Shown here in pieces: positions 50,924 through 59,800 of a stretch of 64,000 nucleotides of DNA. The number at the start of each line of letters is the position of its first letter. The stretch's first letter is position 1. The notes beneath the pieces are model-generated. The model did no database searches and was not told where the DNA came from. It was given only the letters and a program-made list of their open reading frames with translations. Made by a program: the position numbers and the translations under genes. Source of the stretch: CAMDHY01 sp046156265 (GTDB taxonomy: Bacteria; Pseudomonadota; Alphaproteobacteria; Rhizobiales; Segnochrobactraceae); NCBI RefSeq assembly GCF_046156265.1, contig NZ_JAWDIR010000011.1, forward strand, positions 682,001 to 746,000. Reading direction: 5' to 3'.

Positions 50924-51970
50924 ATGTCGGGCAAACGTCTGCACCATTGGATGACGTCGGCGGCGCTCGGTGGCGCAGCCATCCTCGCTCTGGCCGGCAC
51001 GGCGAGCGCTCAGGACCAGAAGTGCGAGAAGATGCTGCCGATCAACATCGGCATCGCCGTCGTACCGCCGAACGTCGTGCACACCACGCCGCACGTCGCC
51101 AAGGCGCTCGGCCTCTTCGAGAAATACTGCGTCGACGCCACGCTGATGCACTTCGAGGGCGGCCAGTCGGCGACGGCGACCACCGCCGTTGCGCAGGGGA
51201 CGGCGGTCGGCAGCATCAACGAGGTCGCCATCGGCAACGGCATGCGGGCGAAGCAGTTCTGGGCGCTCGCCCCGCGCATGCCGCAGGCCTACTTCGTCGT
51301 CGAGGAGATCAAGACGCCGCAGGACCTGAAGGGCAAGCGGCTGAGCGCGGCCGGCGGCGGCGTCGGCGGCTTCAACTGGCGGATGGCGCGCGAGATTCTC
51401 GACAAGAACGGCATGTCCGTCGACGACGTGCAGTTCATCTCGCAGGGCACCGCCGGCCGGCTGCCGGGCCTTCTGACAGGTCAGCTCGACGGCGTCGCGC
51501 TGCATCCCGAGGACGTCTTCATCGCCCAGGAGAAGAAGCCCGGCGCACACGTGCTGGTGCAGCTCGCGGACATGATGCCGGACTACGTGTTCAACGTTTA
51601 CGGCGCCAGTGACAGCTTCATCGCCGAGAACCGTGAGACACTCGTCAACATGGCGGCTGCGATGACGGAAGCGAGCCGGATGATGTATACGGACAAGGAG
51701 AAGGTCCTGCCGATCATCATCGAGGCAACGGAGAAGCCGCCCGAGGCGGTTGAGTATGCTTGGACGTATCTGACGGACAACTGCGTGTGGACCGTCAATA
51801 CTGGCTTCGACAAGGCCCGCGCCGAGTGGTCGATCGAGAACTCGGTCCGCAACGGCGACGTCGAAGAGGCCAAGAAGCCGACCTTCGAACAACTCGCAGA
51901 CCTTTCGATCAGCGCCGACGCGCTGGCCAAGGTGGGCGGGCCGATCGAGATCGGCGAGTGCAAGCTCTGA
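50924..51970 (+). CDS. ABC transporter substrate-binding protein (NMT1/SsuA-like)
   Basis: A 348-residue periplasmic binding protein. A signal peptide (MSGKRLHHWMTSAALGGAAI...ASAQD) leads into a two-lobed fold of the NMT1/SsuA type: NIGIAVVPPNVVHTTPHVAK, ALGLFEKYCVDATLMHFEGG, then KTPQDLKGKRLSAAGGGVGG and LLTGQLDGVALHPEDVFIAQ. Members bind nitrate, sulfonates, taurine, thiamine precursors or aromatic acids, so the ligand is open. CAGGAGGAG lies seven bases before the ATG. Its place between the permease and three hydrolase-type genes suggests it captures the substrate that those enzymes degrade. Confidence 0.9.
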   Translation: MSGKRLHHWMTSAALGGAAILALAGTASAQDQKCEKMLPINIGIAVVPPNVVHTTPHVAKALGLFEKYCVDATLMHFEGGQSATATTAVAQGTAVGSINEVAIGNGMRAKQFWALAPRMPQAYFVVEEIKTPQDLKGKRLSAAGGGVGGFNWRMAREILDKNGMSVDDVQFISQGTAGRLPGLLTGQLDGVALHPEDVFIAQEKKPGAHVLVQLADMMPDYVFNVYGASDSFIAENRETLVNMAAAMTEASRMMYTDKEKVLPIIIEATEKPPEAVEYAWTYLTDNCVWTVNTGFDKARAEWSIENSVRNGDVEEAKKPTFEQLADLSISADALAKVGGPIEIGECKL

Positions 51971-51990
51971 GTCGATAGTGATCGGACGGT

Positions 51991-52017
51991 CCGCCCGGCC
52001 CCGAAAGGGCCGGGCGG
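51991..52017 (+). other. hairpin after the binding-protein gene
   Basis: A perfect 11-base stem CCGCCCGGCCC/GGGCCGGGCGG with loop CGAAA begins 20 bases after the stop codon. No T run follows. Together with the hairpin upstream it brackets the binding-protein cistron, which fits RNA processing or partial termination before the enzyme genes. Confidence 0.6.
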
Positions 52018-52051
52018 CGCCGTCTCGGGGGATGGGGCAGCGAGGGGGACG

Positions 52052-52918
52052 ATGCGGACGCAACTGGTCACGATCGAGACGGACACCACGCCGCTCGACG
52101 GGGCGTTCCATGAGCCGGACGGCGGCGCCACCGCCGGCGGAGTGCTGCTTTTCCACGGCAACACGATGAACTTCTACACCGGCGCGCCGCGGTTTCTGCC
52201 GCCGGCGCTGACGGCGATGGGATACGCCTGCCTCGCCTTCAACCGGCGCGGCCACGACATCATGAGCATCCGCAACAGCCGCGCCGCCGAAGGCGCCGCC
52301 TTCCAGAAGACGGCGGAGGCGATCGAGGACAATCGCATCGCCGCGCGCTGGATGGCCGAGCGAGGCTTCGCGGCCCCGGTGATCATCGGCCACTCGAACG
52401 GCGGCATGCTGGCGGTGCAGCATGTCGCCGACCATCCCGAGACGCCCGCCCTGGTGCTGTTGTCGGCACATGGCGGCGCCGACCAGATGCGCCGGTCGAG
52501 CAGCATCGGCCTGCTTGCCGGCAATCGGTTCGCCGAACTTTCGGCCCACGCCCAGGCGCTGGTCGATGCGGGGCGGGGTCAGGACCTGATGCTGATGCCG
52601 GGCTGGTGGTACGTCACCACGGCGGAGAGCTTCATCGACCGGATGACGCAACTGCCGGACGTCCTCGCGCTCGCCCCGGAGATCCGTTGCCCGTCGCTGT
52701 TCATCGTCGGCGACGAGGAGCCGGCCGACCTCTATCCGGCAGAGCGCTTCGCCGCCCGCGCCGGCGGCCCGTCGGAGGCCCGAATCCTCGCCAACTGCAA
52801 CCATTTCTATGTCGGCCGCGAGGCCGCAGTGACCGACGCGGTGGTCGACTGGCTGGCTCGGACGCTTCGTCCCGCCGCCGCTGGCCAACCGACAATCGCT
52901 CAAGGAGACGACGCATGA
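52052..52918 (+). CDS. alpha/beta hydrolase
   Basis: A 288-residue alpha/beta hydrolase. The nucleophile elbow is VIIGHSNGGMLAVQHVADHP, the acid is probably in LFIVGDEEPADLYPAERF and the His in ANCNHFYVGREAAV, so the triad is complete. The oxyanion strand begins GVLLFHGNTMNFY. Esterase, amidase or C-C hydrolase activity cannot be told apart by sequence. It lies 81 bases after the binding-protein gene and overlaps the next gene by ATGA, so it is part of the catabolic operon. Confidence 0.87.
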   Translation: MRTQLVTIETDTTPLDGAFHEPDGGATAGGVLLFHGNTMNFYTGAPRFLPPALTAMGYACLAFNRRGHDIMSIRNSRAAEGAAFQKTAEAIEDNRIAARWMAERGFAAPVIIGHSNGGMLAVQHVADHPETPALVLLSAHGGADQMRRSSSIGLLAGNRFAELSAHAQALVDAGRGQDLMLMPGWWYVTTAESFIDRMTQLPDVLALAPEIRCPSLFIVGDEEPADLYPAERFAARAGGPSEARILANCNHFYVGREAAVTDAVVDWLARTLRPAAAGQPTIAQGDDA

Positions 52919-54225
52919 CCATCATCGCCCCGAAGCCTGGCCTGAAGGCCTGGGAGGACGTCCGCCACAAGCTCGACCACGGCCCGAGCTTCGGCGCCAT
53001 GTCGGGCACGCCCTATTTCCGCGAGGCGGTCTACGAGCAGTTCTCGGCGGCCGAATACGCGCGCCGCTACAAGCTGTTCCGGGACAAGATGCGGGACGCG
53101 AAGATCGACGTCGCCATCGTGCCGGGCGGCCCGAGCCACTGGAGCTTCGGCGGCGGCATGTTGTGGCTGACCGGCCACTGGGAATGGCACGCCTTGGCGG
53201 CCTATCTCGTGGTGCCGCTGGAGGGTGATCCGACGCTCGTCTACGCCATGGGGGGCACCCATGCGGAGGCGGTGCGGCGGGTGACGGCAGCGGCGATCTC
53301 CGACGTCCGCCATAGCCGCAACGGCAGGTACGCCGAGGTGATGGTCGAGCGGATCCAGGAGCTGGGGCTCGGGAAGGGCCGGATCGGCCTGCTGGAGATC
53401 GACCCGCGCCACGGCGACTACCTGCCCGTCAACCAGTTCAACGTGCTGCGCGAGAAGCTGCCGGATGCGGAGATCGTCTTCACCGAGGGGTGGATGCACG
53501 AGCTGCTGTCGATCCACAGCGCCGAGGAGCTCGACTGCGTGCGCAAGGCGGGCGTGCTCTGCACCAACGCCATGAACGCCATCGCGGCGCGGGCCCGGCC
53601 GGGCGTGCATGAGTACGAGCTGCGGGCCGCGGCGGGTGCGGCGATCCTCGAGGGCGGTGGCGACATCGACTTCCTGATCATCGGCACGACGCCGATGTCC
53701 GATCCGGCGCAGGTGTTCGGCAATCCGCGGCCGTCGTGGCGGAAGATCGAGGATGGCGACTTGATCCTGATGGAGCTCGCCGCCGGCTACCGCGGCTACA
53801 GCGCCCAGGTCGGCTCGCCGATCTGCGTGGGCGAGCCGCTCGAGCCGATCCGCCGCTTCTGGGACGAGATCGCCAAGCCCGGCTTCGTGAAGATGGCCGC
53901 CGAGATCAAGCCGGGCAATCCGGTGGACGCGCTGCGCATCGCCGGCCAGTTCTTCCGCGAGAAGGGGGTGCAGTCGCGCCCGGTGCACTGCCACGGCATC
54001 GACCTCGTCACCGACGGGCCGCACGTCTATGCCGATCACATCGACGTCGAGCCGTTCGAGGAGATCATGAAGCCGGGCATGGTGATCATGGCCGAGCCGA
54101 ACCCGATCTCGGCGGATGGCATGCTCGGCATGTTCGTTGGCCACACCTTCATCGTCACCGAGACGGGCAGCGAGTGCGTCGACGAGTTCCCGCTCGAGCT
54201 CGTCGTCGCGGGTCGCGGCGCCTGA
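52915..54225 (+). CDS. creatinase/Xaa-Pro peptidase-fold (M24) protein lacking key metal ligands
   Basis: A 436-residue protein of the M24 (pita-bread) family with an N-terminal creatinase domain (about 1-200) and a C-terminal catalytic-type domain. In aminopeptidase P five ligands (D, D, H, E, E) bind two metals. Here the first Asp position reads Glu (LILMELAAGYRGY), the second reads Gln (GYSAQVG), the His is kept (CHGIDL), the fourth is kept (VIMAEPNPI) and the last reads Gly (GMFVGHTFIV). This resembles creatinase-type, metal-free members more than peptidases. It overlaps the hydrolase gene by four bases. The substrate is likely a small C-N compound, but this is inference. Confidence 0.85.
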   Translation: MTIIAPKPGLKAWEDVRHKLDHGPSFGAMSGTPYFREAVYEQFSAAEYARRYKLFRDKMRDAKIDVAIVPGGPSHWSFGGGMLWLTGHWEWHALAAYLVVPLEGDPTLVYAMGGTHAEAVRRVTAAAISDVRHSRNGRYAEVMVERIQELGLGKGRIGLLEIDPRHGDYLPVNQFNVLREKLPDAEIVFTEGWMHELLSIHSAEELDCVRKAGVLCTNAMNAIAARARPGVHEYELRAAAGAAILEGGGDIDFLIIGTTPMSDPAQVFGNPRPSWRKIEDGDLILMELAAGYRGYSAQVGSPICVGEPLEPIRRFWDEIAKPGFVKMAAEIKPGNPVDALRIAGQFFREKGVQSRPVHCHGIDLVTDGPHVYADHIDVEPFEEIMKPGMVIMAEPNPISADGMLGMFVGHTFIVTETGSECVDEFPLELVVAGRGA

Positions 54226-54360
54226 GGCCTCGCTGGCCGGCCTGATGGGCCCATTACTCTCTGTTCGCCACTCAAGTTCCCACGCGGAAGGACCACCCTT
54301 GCGACACGACATCAGCAGAAACGATTGCCTCGCCCTCCGTCACGACGTGGGGAGAGCCCG

Positions 54361-55389
54361 ATGAGCGCGCTTCCGCCGCTGCGCAGCGGCCCGATCGACG
54401 TCCATGCCCACATCGTGCCGGAATCGCTGCTGGCGCGCTTCGAGGCGGGTGAGCGGGAGAACTTCCGGGTCGAGCAGGCCGAGGGCGGGCGGCGGCGCGT
54501 CGTGCTCGGCGGCCGCGTCGTCAACCCGCCGCTGATGCCGGCGATGACCGACATGGCGCTGCGCCTCGCCGACATGGAGAAGCAGGGCGTCGCCGTGCAG
54601 ATCCTGTCGCCGTGGGTGCAGCTCTGCGGCCTCGGCCTCGGTGCGGAAGACGCCGCCTGGGTGGTCGAGGCGACGAACGCCGAGATCGCCGCCATCGTCC
54701 GTGCGCATCCGGACCGCTTCCGCGGCTTCGGCGGCGTGCCGCTGCATCACCCCGAGGTCGCCGTCGAGGCGCTGCGCCGCGCCATGACGGTGCATGGCCT
54801 GCTCGGCGTCGAGGCCTCGACCACGCCGACCGCAGAGCTCTTCCTCGATGATCCGAAGCTGGAGCCGTTCTGGGCCGAGGCCGAGAAGCTCGGCGCCATC
54901 GTCATGCTGCACCCGCCGCAGGGCCCGCCCGTCGGGGCGTATTCCCGCTTCTACATGCAGAACCTGGTGCTCAATCCGCTGGAGACGGCGATTGCCGGCG
55001 CGCATTTGATCTTCGGCGGCGTGATGGAGCGCCATCCGGACCTGACGATCCTGCTCGTCCACGGCGGCGGCTTCCTGCCCTACAACCTCGGCCGTCTGAA
55101 GCGGGGACATGCCATCCGACCGGAGACCAAGGGCGCGCTGAAGGGCAGCGTCGAGGATTCCTTCCGACGCTTCGTCATCGACACCGTCACGCACTCGGCC
55201 TCGGGCCTGCGATTCCTCTATGGCGAGGTTCCGGCCGGGCAAGTGGTGATGGGGACGGACTATCCGTTCGACATGGCCGATCCCGACCCGCTGACGACGG
55301 TGCGCGAGGCGGAGCTGCCTGAGGACGATACCCAGGCCGTGCTCGAGGGCAACGCCGCCCGACTGATCGCAGCCGTCGAGGCACGGTGA
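54361..55389 (+). CDS. amidohydrolase family protein, ACMSD-like
   Basis: A 342-residue metal-dependent hydrolase/decarboxylase of the amidohydrolase 2 family. The metal site is visible as HxH in IDVHAHIVPE, His in IVMLHPPQGPP, His in LLVHGGGFLPYN and Asp in VVMGTDYPFDMAD. This pattern is that of aminocarboxymuconate-semialdehyde decarboxylase and related acid decarboxylases. The ATG at 54361 has GGGGAG seven bases upstream. It lies 135 bases after the M24-fold gene on the same strand and ends the operon, followed by a strong terminator. A ring-derived acid or imide substrate would fit, but is not shown. Confidence 0.88.
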   Translation: MSALPPLRSGPIDVHAHIVPESLLARFEAGERENFRVEQAEGGRRRVVLGGRVVNPPLMPAMTDMALRLADMEKQGVAVQILSPWVQLCGLGLGAEDAAWVVEATNAEIAAIVRAHPDRFRGFGGVPLHHPEVAVEALRRAMTVHGLLGVEASTTPTAELFLDDPKLEPFWAEAEKLGAIVMLHPPQGPPVGAYSRFYMQNLVLNPLETAIAGAHLIFGGVMERHPDLTILLVHGGGFLPYNLGRLKRGHAIRPETKGALKGSVEDSFRRFVIDTVTHSASGLRFLYGEVPAGQVVMGTDYPFDMADPDPLTTVREAELPEDDTQAVLEGNAARLIAAVEAR

Positions 55390-55431
55390 GAACCGGCGCG
55401 TCTGCGCCCGCGCCTTGACGCCAGAAACAAG

Positions 55432-55469
55432 ACGGCCGGCCCACCATCGATGGGCCGGCCGTTTGTTTT
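55432..55469. terminator. strong terminator between catabolic operon and rkpG-like gene
   Basis: A perfect 12-base stem ACGGCCGGCCCA/TGGGCCGGCCGT with a seven-base loop, followed on the plus strand by TTTGTTTT. On the minus strand the stem is followed by a weaker CTTGTTT. It can end both the plus-strand amidohydrolase operon and the converging minus-strand synthase operon. Confidence 0.82.
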
Positions 55470-55495
55470 CGCTGGTCGAAAGGAGCGTGCGCCGC

Positions 55496-56884
55496 TTATG
55501 AGCGGACGCGGTCGCCGACGAGCTTCTTCAACTGCGACCCGGCGGCCCGCACCTCGGCCAGCGCCTCGGCGGTGAGGTCGACGGTCGTGTCGATCTCCTC
55601 GTCGGTGTGGGCGGCGGTGATGAAGAAGCGCAGGCGCGCAGAGCGCTCGGCAACGGCCGGGAAGATGATCGGCAGGGCGTTGACGCCGGCATCGTGCAGG
55701 CGCTGCGACAGCATCGCGGCGCTGACGGATTCGCCGACGATCACCGGCACGACGCAGTAGCCGGCACTCGGACCGACATCGAGGCCGCGCTCGCGGGCGC
55801 GGGCGACGAAGCGCTGGCCGTTCTCGCGGATGCGCGCGACCCGTTCCGGCTCCCGCTCGAGGAGGTCGAGACAGACCTTGGCCGCCGCGGCGACGGCGCC
55901 CGGCATGCCGACGGAATACAGGAAGCCTGGGGCGGAGAGCTTCAGGTATTCGATCAGGGTCGTCGAGCCGGCGATGTAGCCGCCGCAGCCGCAGAGCGTC
56001 TTCGACAGCGTGCCCATCCAGATCTCGACCTCGTTCGGGTCGACATCCCAATGTTCAGCGAGGCCGCGGCCGGTGGCGCCGAGGACGCCGAGGGAGTGCG
56101 CCTCGTCGACCATCAGCCAGGCGTCGAAGCGGCGCTTGATCGACAGCAGACGCGGCAGGTCCGGCATGTCGCCGTCCATCGAGTAGAGACCCTCGACGAC
56201 GATCAGCACCCGCTCGGCACGGTCGCGCATCTGGGTGAGCATGTCCTCGAGCGCGTCGAGGTCGTTGTGCGGAAACGTCCGGCGCGTCGCGCCCGACAGG
56301 CGCGCACCCTCGGTGACGCTGTTGTGGATCAGAGCGTCGTAGAGGACGAGGTCCTTCGGGCCGAGCAGGTGGCCGATGGTGGTGACGTTGGTGGCGTGGC
56401 CGGACACCATCACCACGCAGTCCTCGACGCCGAGGAACTCGGCGAGGCCGCGCTCGAGATCGCGGTGGATCGGCCGCTCGCCGGCGACGAGTCGGCTCGC
56501 AGACACCGAGACGCCGTACTGGTCGATGGCCGACTTGGCGGCGTCGATCACGGCCGGATGGCCGTTGAGGCCGAGATAGTCGTAGGAGGAGAAGTTGACG
56601 TACTCGCGGTTGCCGATCGTGGTGCGGTTGCCCGCGATGCCGGCGTGCGAGCGGAAGTAGGGGTTCTCGATGCCGAGCAGATCGGCGGCGGCGCGCTGCA
56701 TGCGCATCTGCCGCACGGGCTGAAGCTCGCCGAAGTCGAACGCGGTGCGGCGTTTGGCGTCGCGAACGGCTGCGAGTTCCGTCGGCCGCCGACCCTTGGC
56801 GGCCTTGCGCGTGGCGCGCACGCCGGCCAGCAGCTTGTCCTTGTCCGTCCCCGAAAGTCCGTCGATACCGCGTCCGCGACTCAT
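55496..56884 (-). CDS. alpha-oxoamine synthase family PLP enzyme, RkpG-like
   Basis: A 462-residue PLP-dependent enzyme of the alpha-oxoamine synthase group (8-amino-7-oxononanoate synthase, serine palmitoyltransferase, 2-amino-3-ketobutyrate ligase). After an 80-residue Lys/Arg-rich start come NFSSYDYLGLNGHPAVIDAA, GVSVSASRLVAGERPIHRDL, MVDEAHSLGVLGATGRGLAE and the PLP Lys in MGTLSKTLCGCGGYIAG. These enzymes condense an acyl thioester with an amino acid and lose CO2. The ATG overlaps the stop of the polyketide synthase gene (ATGA), so the two are translated together, and the acyl-ACP made by the synthase is the probable substrate. Sinorhizobium RkpA/RkpG form a comparable pair. Confidence 0.88.
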   Translation of the reverse strand: MSRGRGIDGLSGTDKDKLLAGVRATRKAAKGRRPTELAAVRDAKRRTAFDFGELQPVRQMRMQRAAADLLGIENPYFRSHAGIAGNRTTIGNREYVNFSSYDYLGLNGHPAVIDAAKSAIDQYGVSVSASRLVAGERPIHRDLERGLAEFLGVEDCVVMVSGHATNVTTIGHLLGPKDLVLYDALIHNSVTEGARLSGATRRTFPHNDLDALEDMLTQMRDRAERVLIVVEGLYSMDGDMPDLPRLLSIKRRFDAWLMVDEAHSLGVLGATGRGLAEHWDVDPNEVEIWMGTLSKTLCGCGGYIAGSTTLIEYLKLSAPGFLYSVGMPGAVAAAAKVCLDLLEREPERVARIRENGQRFVARARERGLDVGPSAGYCVVPVIVGESVSAAMLSQRLHDAGVNALPIIFPAVAERSARLRFFITAAHTDEEIDTTVDLTAEALAEVRAAGSQLKKLVGDRVRS

Positions 56885-59800
56885 CCGATGATCTTCCTGA
56901 TCTTCCGGCTGTGCTCCTCGACGGCGCTGGCGATGGCAGCCGCGTCGGGGCTTTCAGCGTCGCTGTCGCCGACATGGCTCTTGGCCAGCGATTCGGCGTC
57001 TTCGCCGAGGTTGCTGTCGAAGTCCTCGCCCCCGATACGGGCGAGAATGCGACGGGAGATGTCGGTCAGCGTGGCACCGTTGGCAAGGGACATCAGCGGG
57101 ATGTCGATGCCCATGCGCTGCTCGGCCGCCATGCGCAGTTCCAGCGCCATCAGCGAATCCATGCCGATGGCGGCGAGCGGACGGTGCCGGTCGATCTCGT
57201 CGGCCGGCAGCCGCAGGATGCGGGCGATCTCGCCGGCGAGCAGCCGCGATACCGTCTCGATGGCGCGGTCGGCGTCCATGCCTTCGACGAGCGCCTTGAG
57301 GTCGACCGAGGCGCTGCCCGTCTCGGCGTCGCCGCCGCCGACCGCGATGCGCTCGGCGAGCGGCGTGGCGAGGAGCGCGAGGTCCTTGCGGGCCGCCGCC
57401 CAGTCGATGCGGCCGTAGCCGACCATCGCCAGCGCCGGATCAGCGGGATCGAGCGCCAGCAGGCGACCGAGCCCGTCGAGCGCCTCCTCGGCGGTGAGCG
57501 CGTGGCGGCCGAGCTTGCGCGACAGCAGCGCGCTGACCTCCTGGTTGCGGGCGAGGTAGCCCGCATCGGCGATCGCGCCCCACGCGACGGCCAGGGCTGG
57601 CCGGCCGGCGGCGCGACGGCGACGCGCCAGAGCCTCGAGATAGGCGTTCGCCGCGACGTAGTTCGCCTGGCCAGGATTGCCGACGAGCGTCGTGGCCGAG
57701 GAGAACATCACGAAGAAGTCGAGGGGCAGGTCGGCGGTGGCGGTGTCGAGATTGTCGGCGCCGGTGATCTTCGGGGCGAGCACAGAGCCGATGCGGTCGG
57801 CGTCGAGGTTCTGGATCAAGGCGTCGTCGAGCACCATGGCCGTGTGCAGGACACCGCCGAGCGGCGCCGGCGCGGCGGCGAGCGACGCGACCAGCCGGTC
57901 CACGGCGCTAGCGTCGACGAGGTCGCAGGCGGCGACGCGGACCGAACAGCCGGATGCGCGCAGGGCTTCGACGCGCTCCGTCGCCGCCGGGTCGAGCTTG
58001 CCGGAGCGGCTCGCCAGCACCAGGCTGCGGGCGCCGCGGCCGGCGAGCCAGCGCGCGGCCTCGAGGCCGAAGCCGCCCACGCCACCGGCGACGAGGTATG
58101 TCCGGTCGGGGCGGATCTGCACGCCGACTGGCTTCTCCGCGCGGATCGCGCCGACGGGCGGAGGCACAACGACGATCTTGCCGACGTGGCCGGACTGCTG
58201 CATCAGCCGGAACGCCTCTCCGACCGCATCGGCCTCGAAGCGGCGATAGGGAAGCGGCGTCAGCGTGCCGTCCTCAAACAGCCGCACCAGATCAGCAAAC
58301 ATCCGGTTGGCGAGCGCCGGCTTGTTCATCAGGAGCTGGTCGGCGTCGATGCCGAAATAGGAGACGTTGCGGCGGAACGGGCGGAGCGCGATGCGGGTGT
58401 TGGCGTAGTAGTCGCGCTTGCCGAGTTCGAGGAAGCGGCCGAACGGCTTCACCACCGCCAGGCTGCGCTCCATGGCTTCGCCGGCAAGCGAGTTCAGCAC
58501 CGCGTCGACGCCGACGCCGCCCGTGATTGCCATCACCTCGTCGGCGAACTCGAGGCCGCGCGAGTTGAGGACGTGGTCGGCGCCGAGCGCGAGCAGCAGC
58601 GCTCGCTTCTCCGGCGAGCCGGCGGTGGCGATGACGGTCGCGCCACGCCACTTGGCGATTTGCAGCGCCGCGAGGCCGACGCCGCCGGCGCCGCCGTGGA
58701 TGAGCACCGTCTCGCCCTCGTCGATGCGGGCGAGCTCGACGAGCGAGTAGTAGGCGGTGAGGAAGGCGACGGGGATCGTCGCGGCCGCCTCCGGGGCGAC
58801 GGAGGAGGGCATCGGCGCCACGGCACGCTCGGCCACGGTGACGTGGGTCGCGAAGCAGGCCGGGGCGAAGGCGATGATGCGGTCGCCGACGGCGCAGCGC
58901 GTGACGCCAGGGCCGACGCGGACGATCGTGCCGGAGCACTCCATGCCGATGGTCGGGCCGGCGAAGCCGTCCTCCAGCGCCTCCTCGGGCAGGAGGCCGA
59001 GCGACCACATGACGTCGCGGAAATTGAGGCCGGCGGCGTCGACGGCGAACTCGATCTCGCCGGGGCCAGGAACGCGACGCGCACGCCGCACCCAGGCGAG
59101 GCCGTCGATGCCGACGCGCGTCGTCTCGAGGACGAAGGCCGGCTCGGCGCCGCCCGTTTCCTCGCCGGCGTCGGCGATCACGCCGCCGCGCTCGATGCGC
59201 AGGCCGGTGCGGCGGTTGGCGTCGAGGACGATCTCGCGCTCGGCGATCGGGTCGGCGATCTCGGAAGCGATGCGCACCGCCATCTCGCCGGGCTGCAGCG
59301 ACGGCGCCGGGTCGATGAGGCGGAGCTCGACGTCCGGGAACTCGTTGAGCGCGACGCGGCCGAAGCCCCAGGCGGCCGCCTGGGACGGGCGATGACCGGG
59401 ACCGCCGGCGATCGACTGGGCGGCGCCGGGCGCCAGCACCCAGAGGCGCGGCCGGGCCTCGGCGATCTTGACGAGCAGCGTGCCGAGACGGTCGAGGCGG
59501 CGGGTGATGGCGGCGAGCGGCACGCGGTCGTCGGCGGCGCCGAGCGCGAACACGAGGTCGCAGCGGCCCTCGCCGCGCATCAGCTCGTCAAGCACGCCCG
59601 CGTCGGTGGAGCGGGCGAGGTCGAGCGCGACGACGTCGATGTCGCCGGCCTCGACCGCGCCGTCGACGACGGCGAGGGTGACGGTGCGGCCACGCGAGCG
59701 CATCGCGGTGGCGACGGCATCGGCGAGCGAGCGTCCCGGTCCTTCCGCATCAGCGATCACGACGACGCGTCCGAGCGTCTCGGCGGCCGGCGCCTCGACG

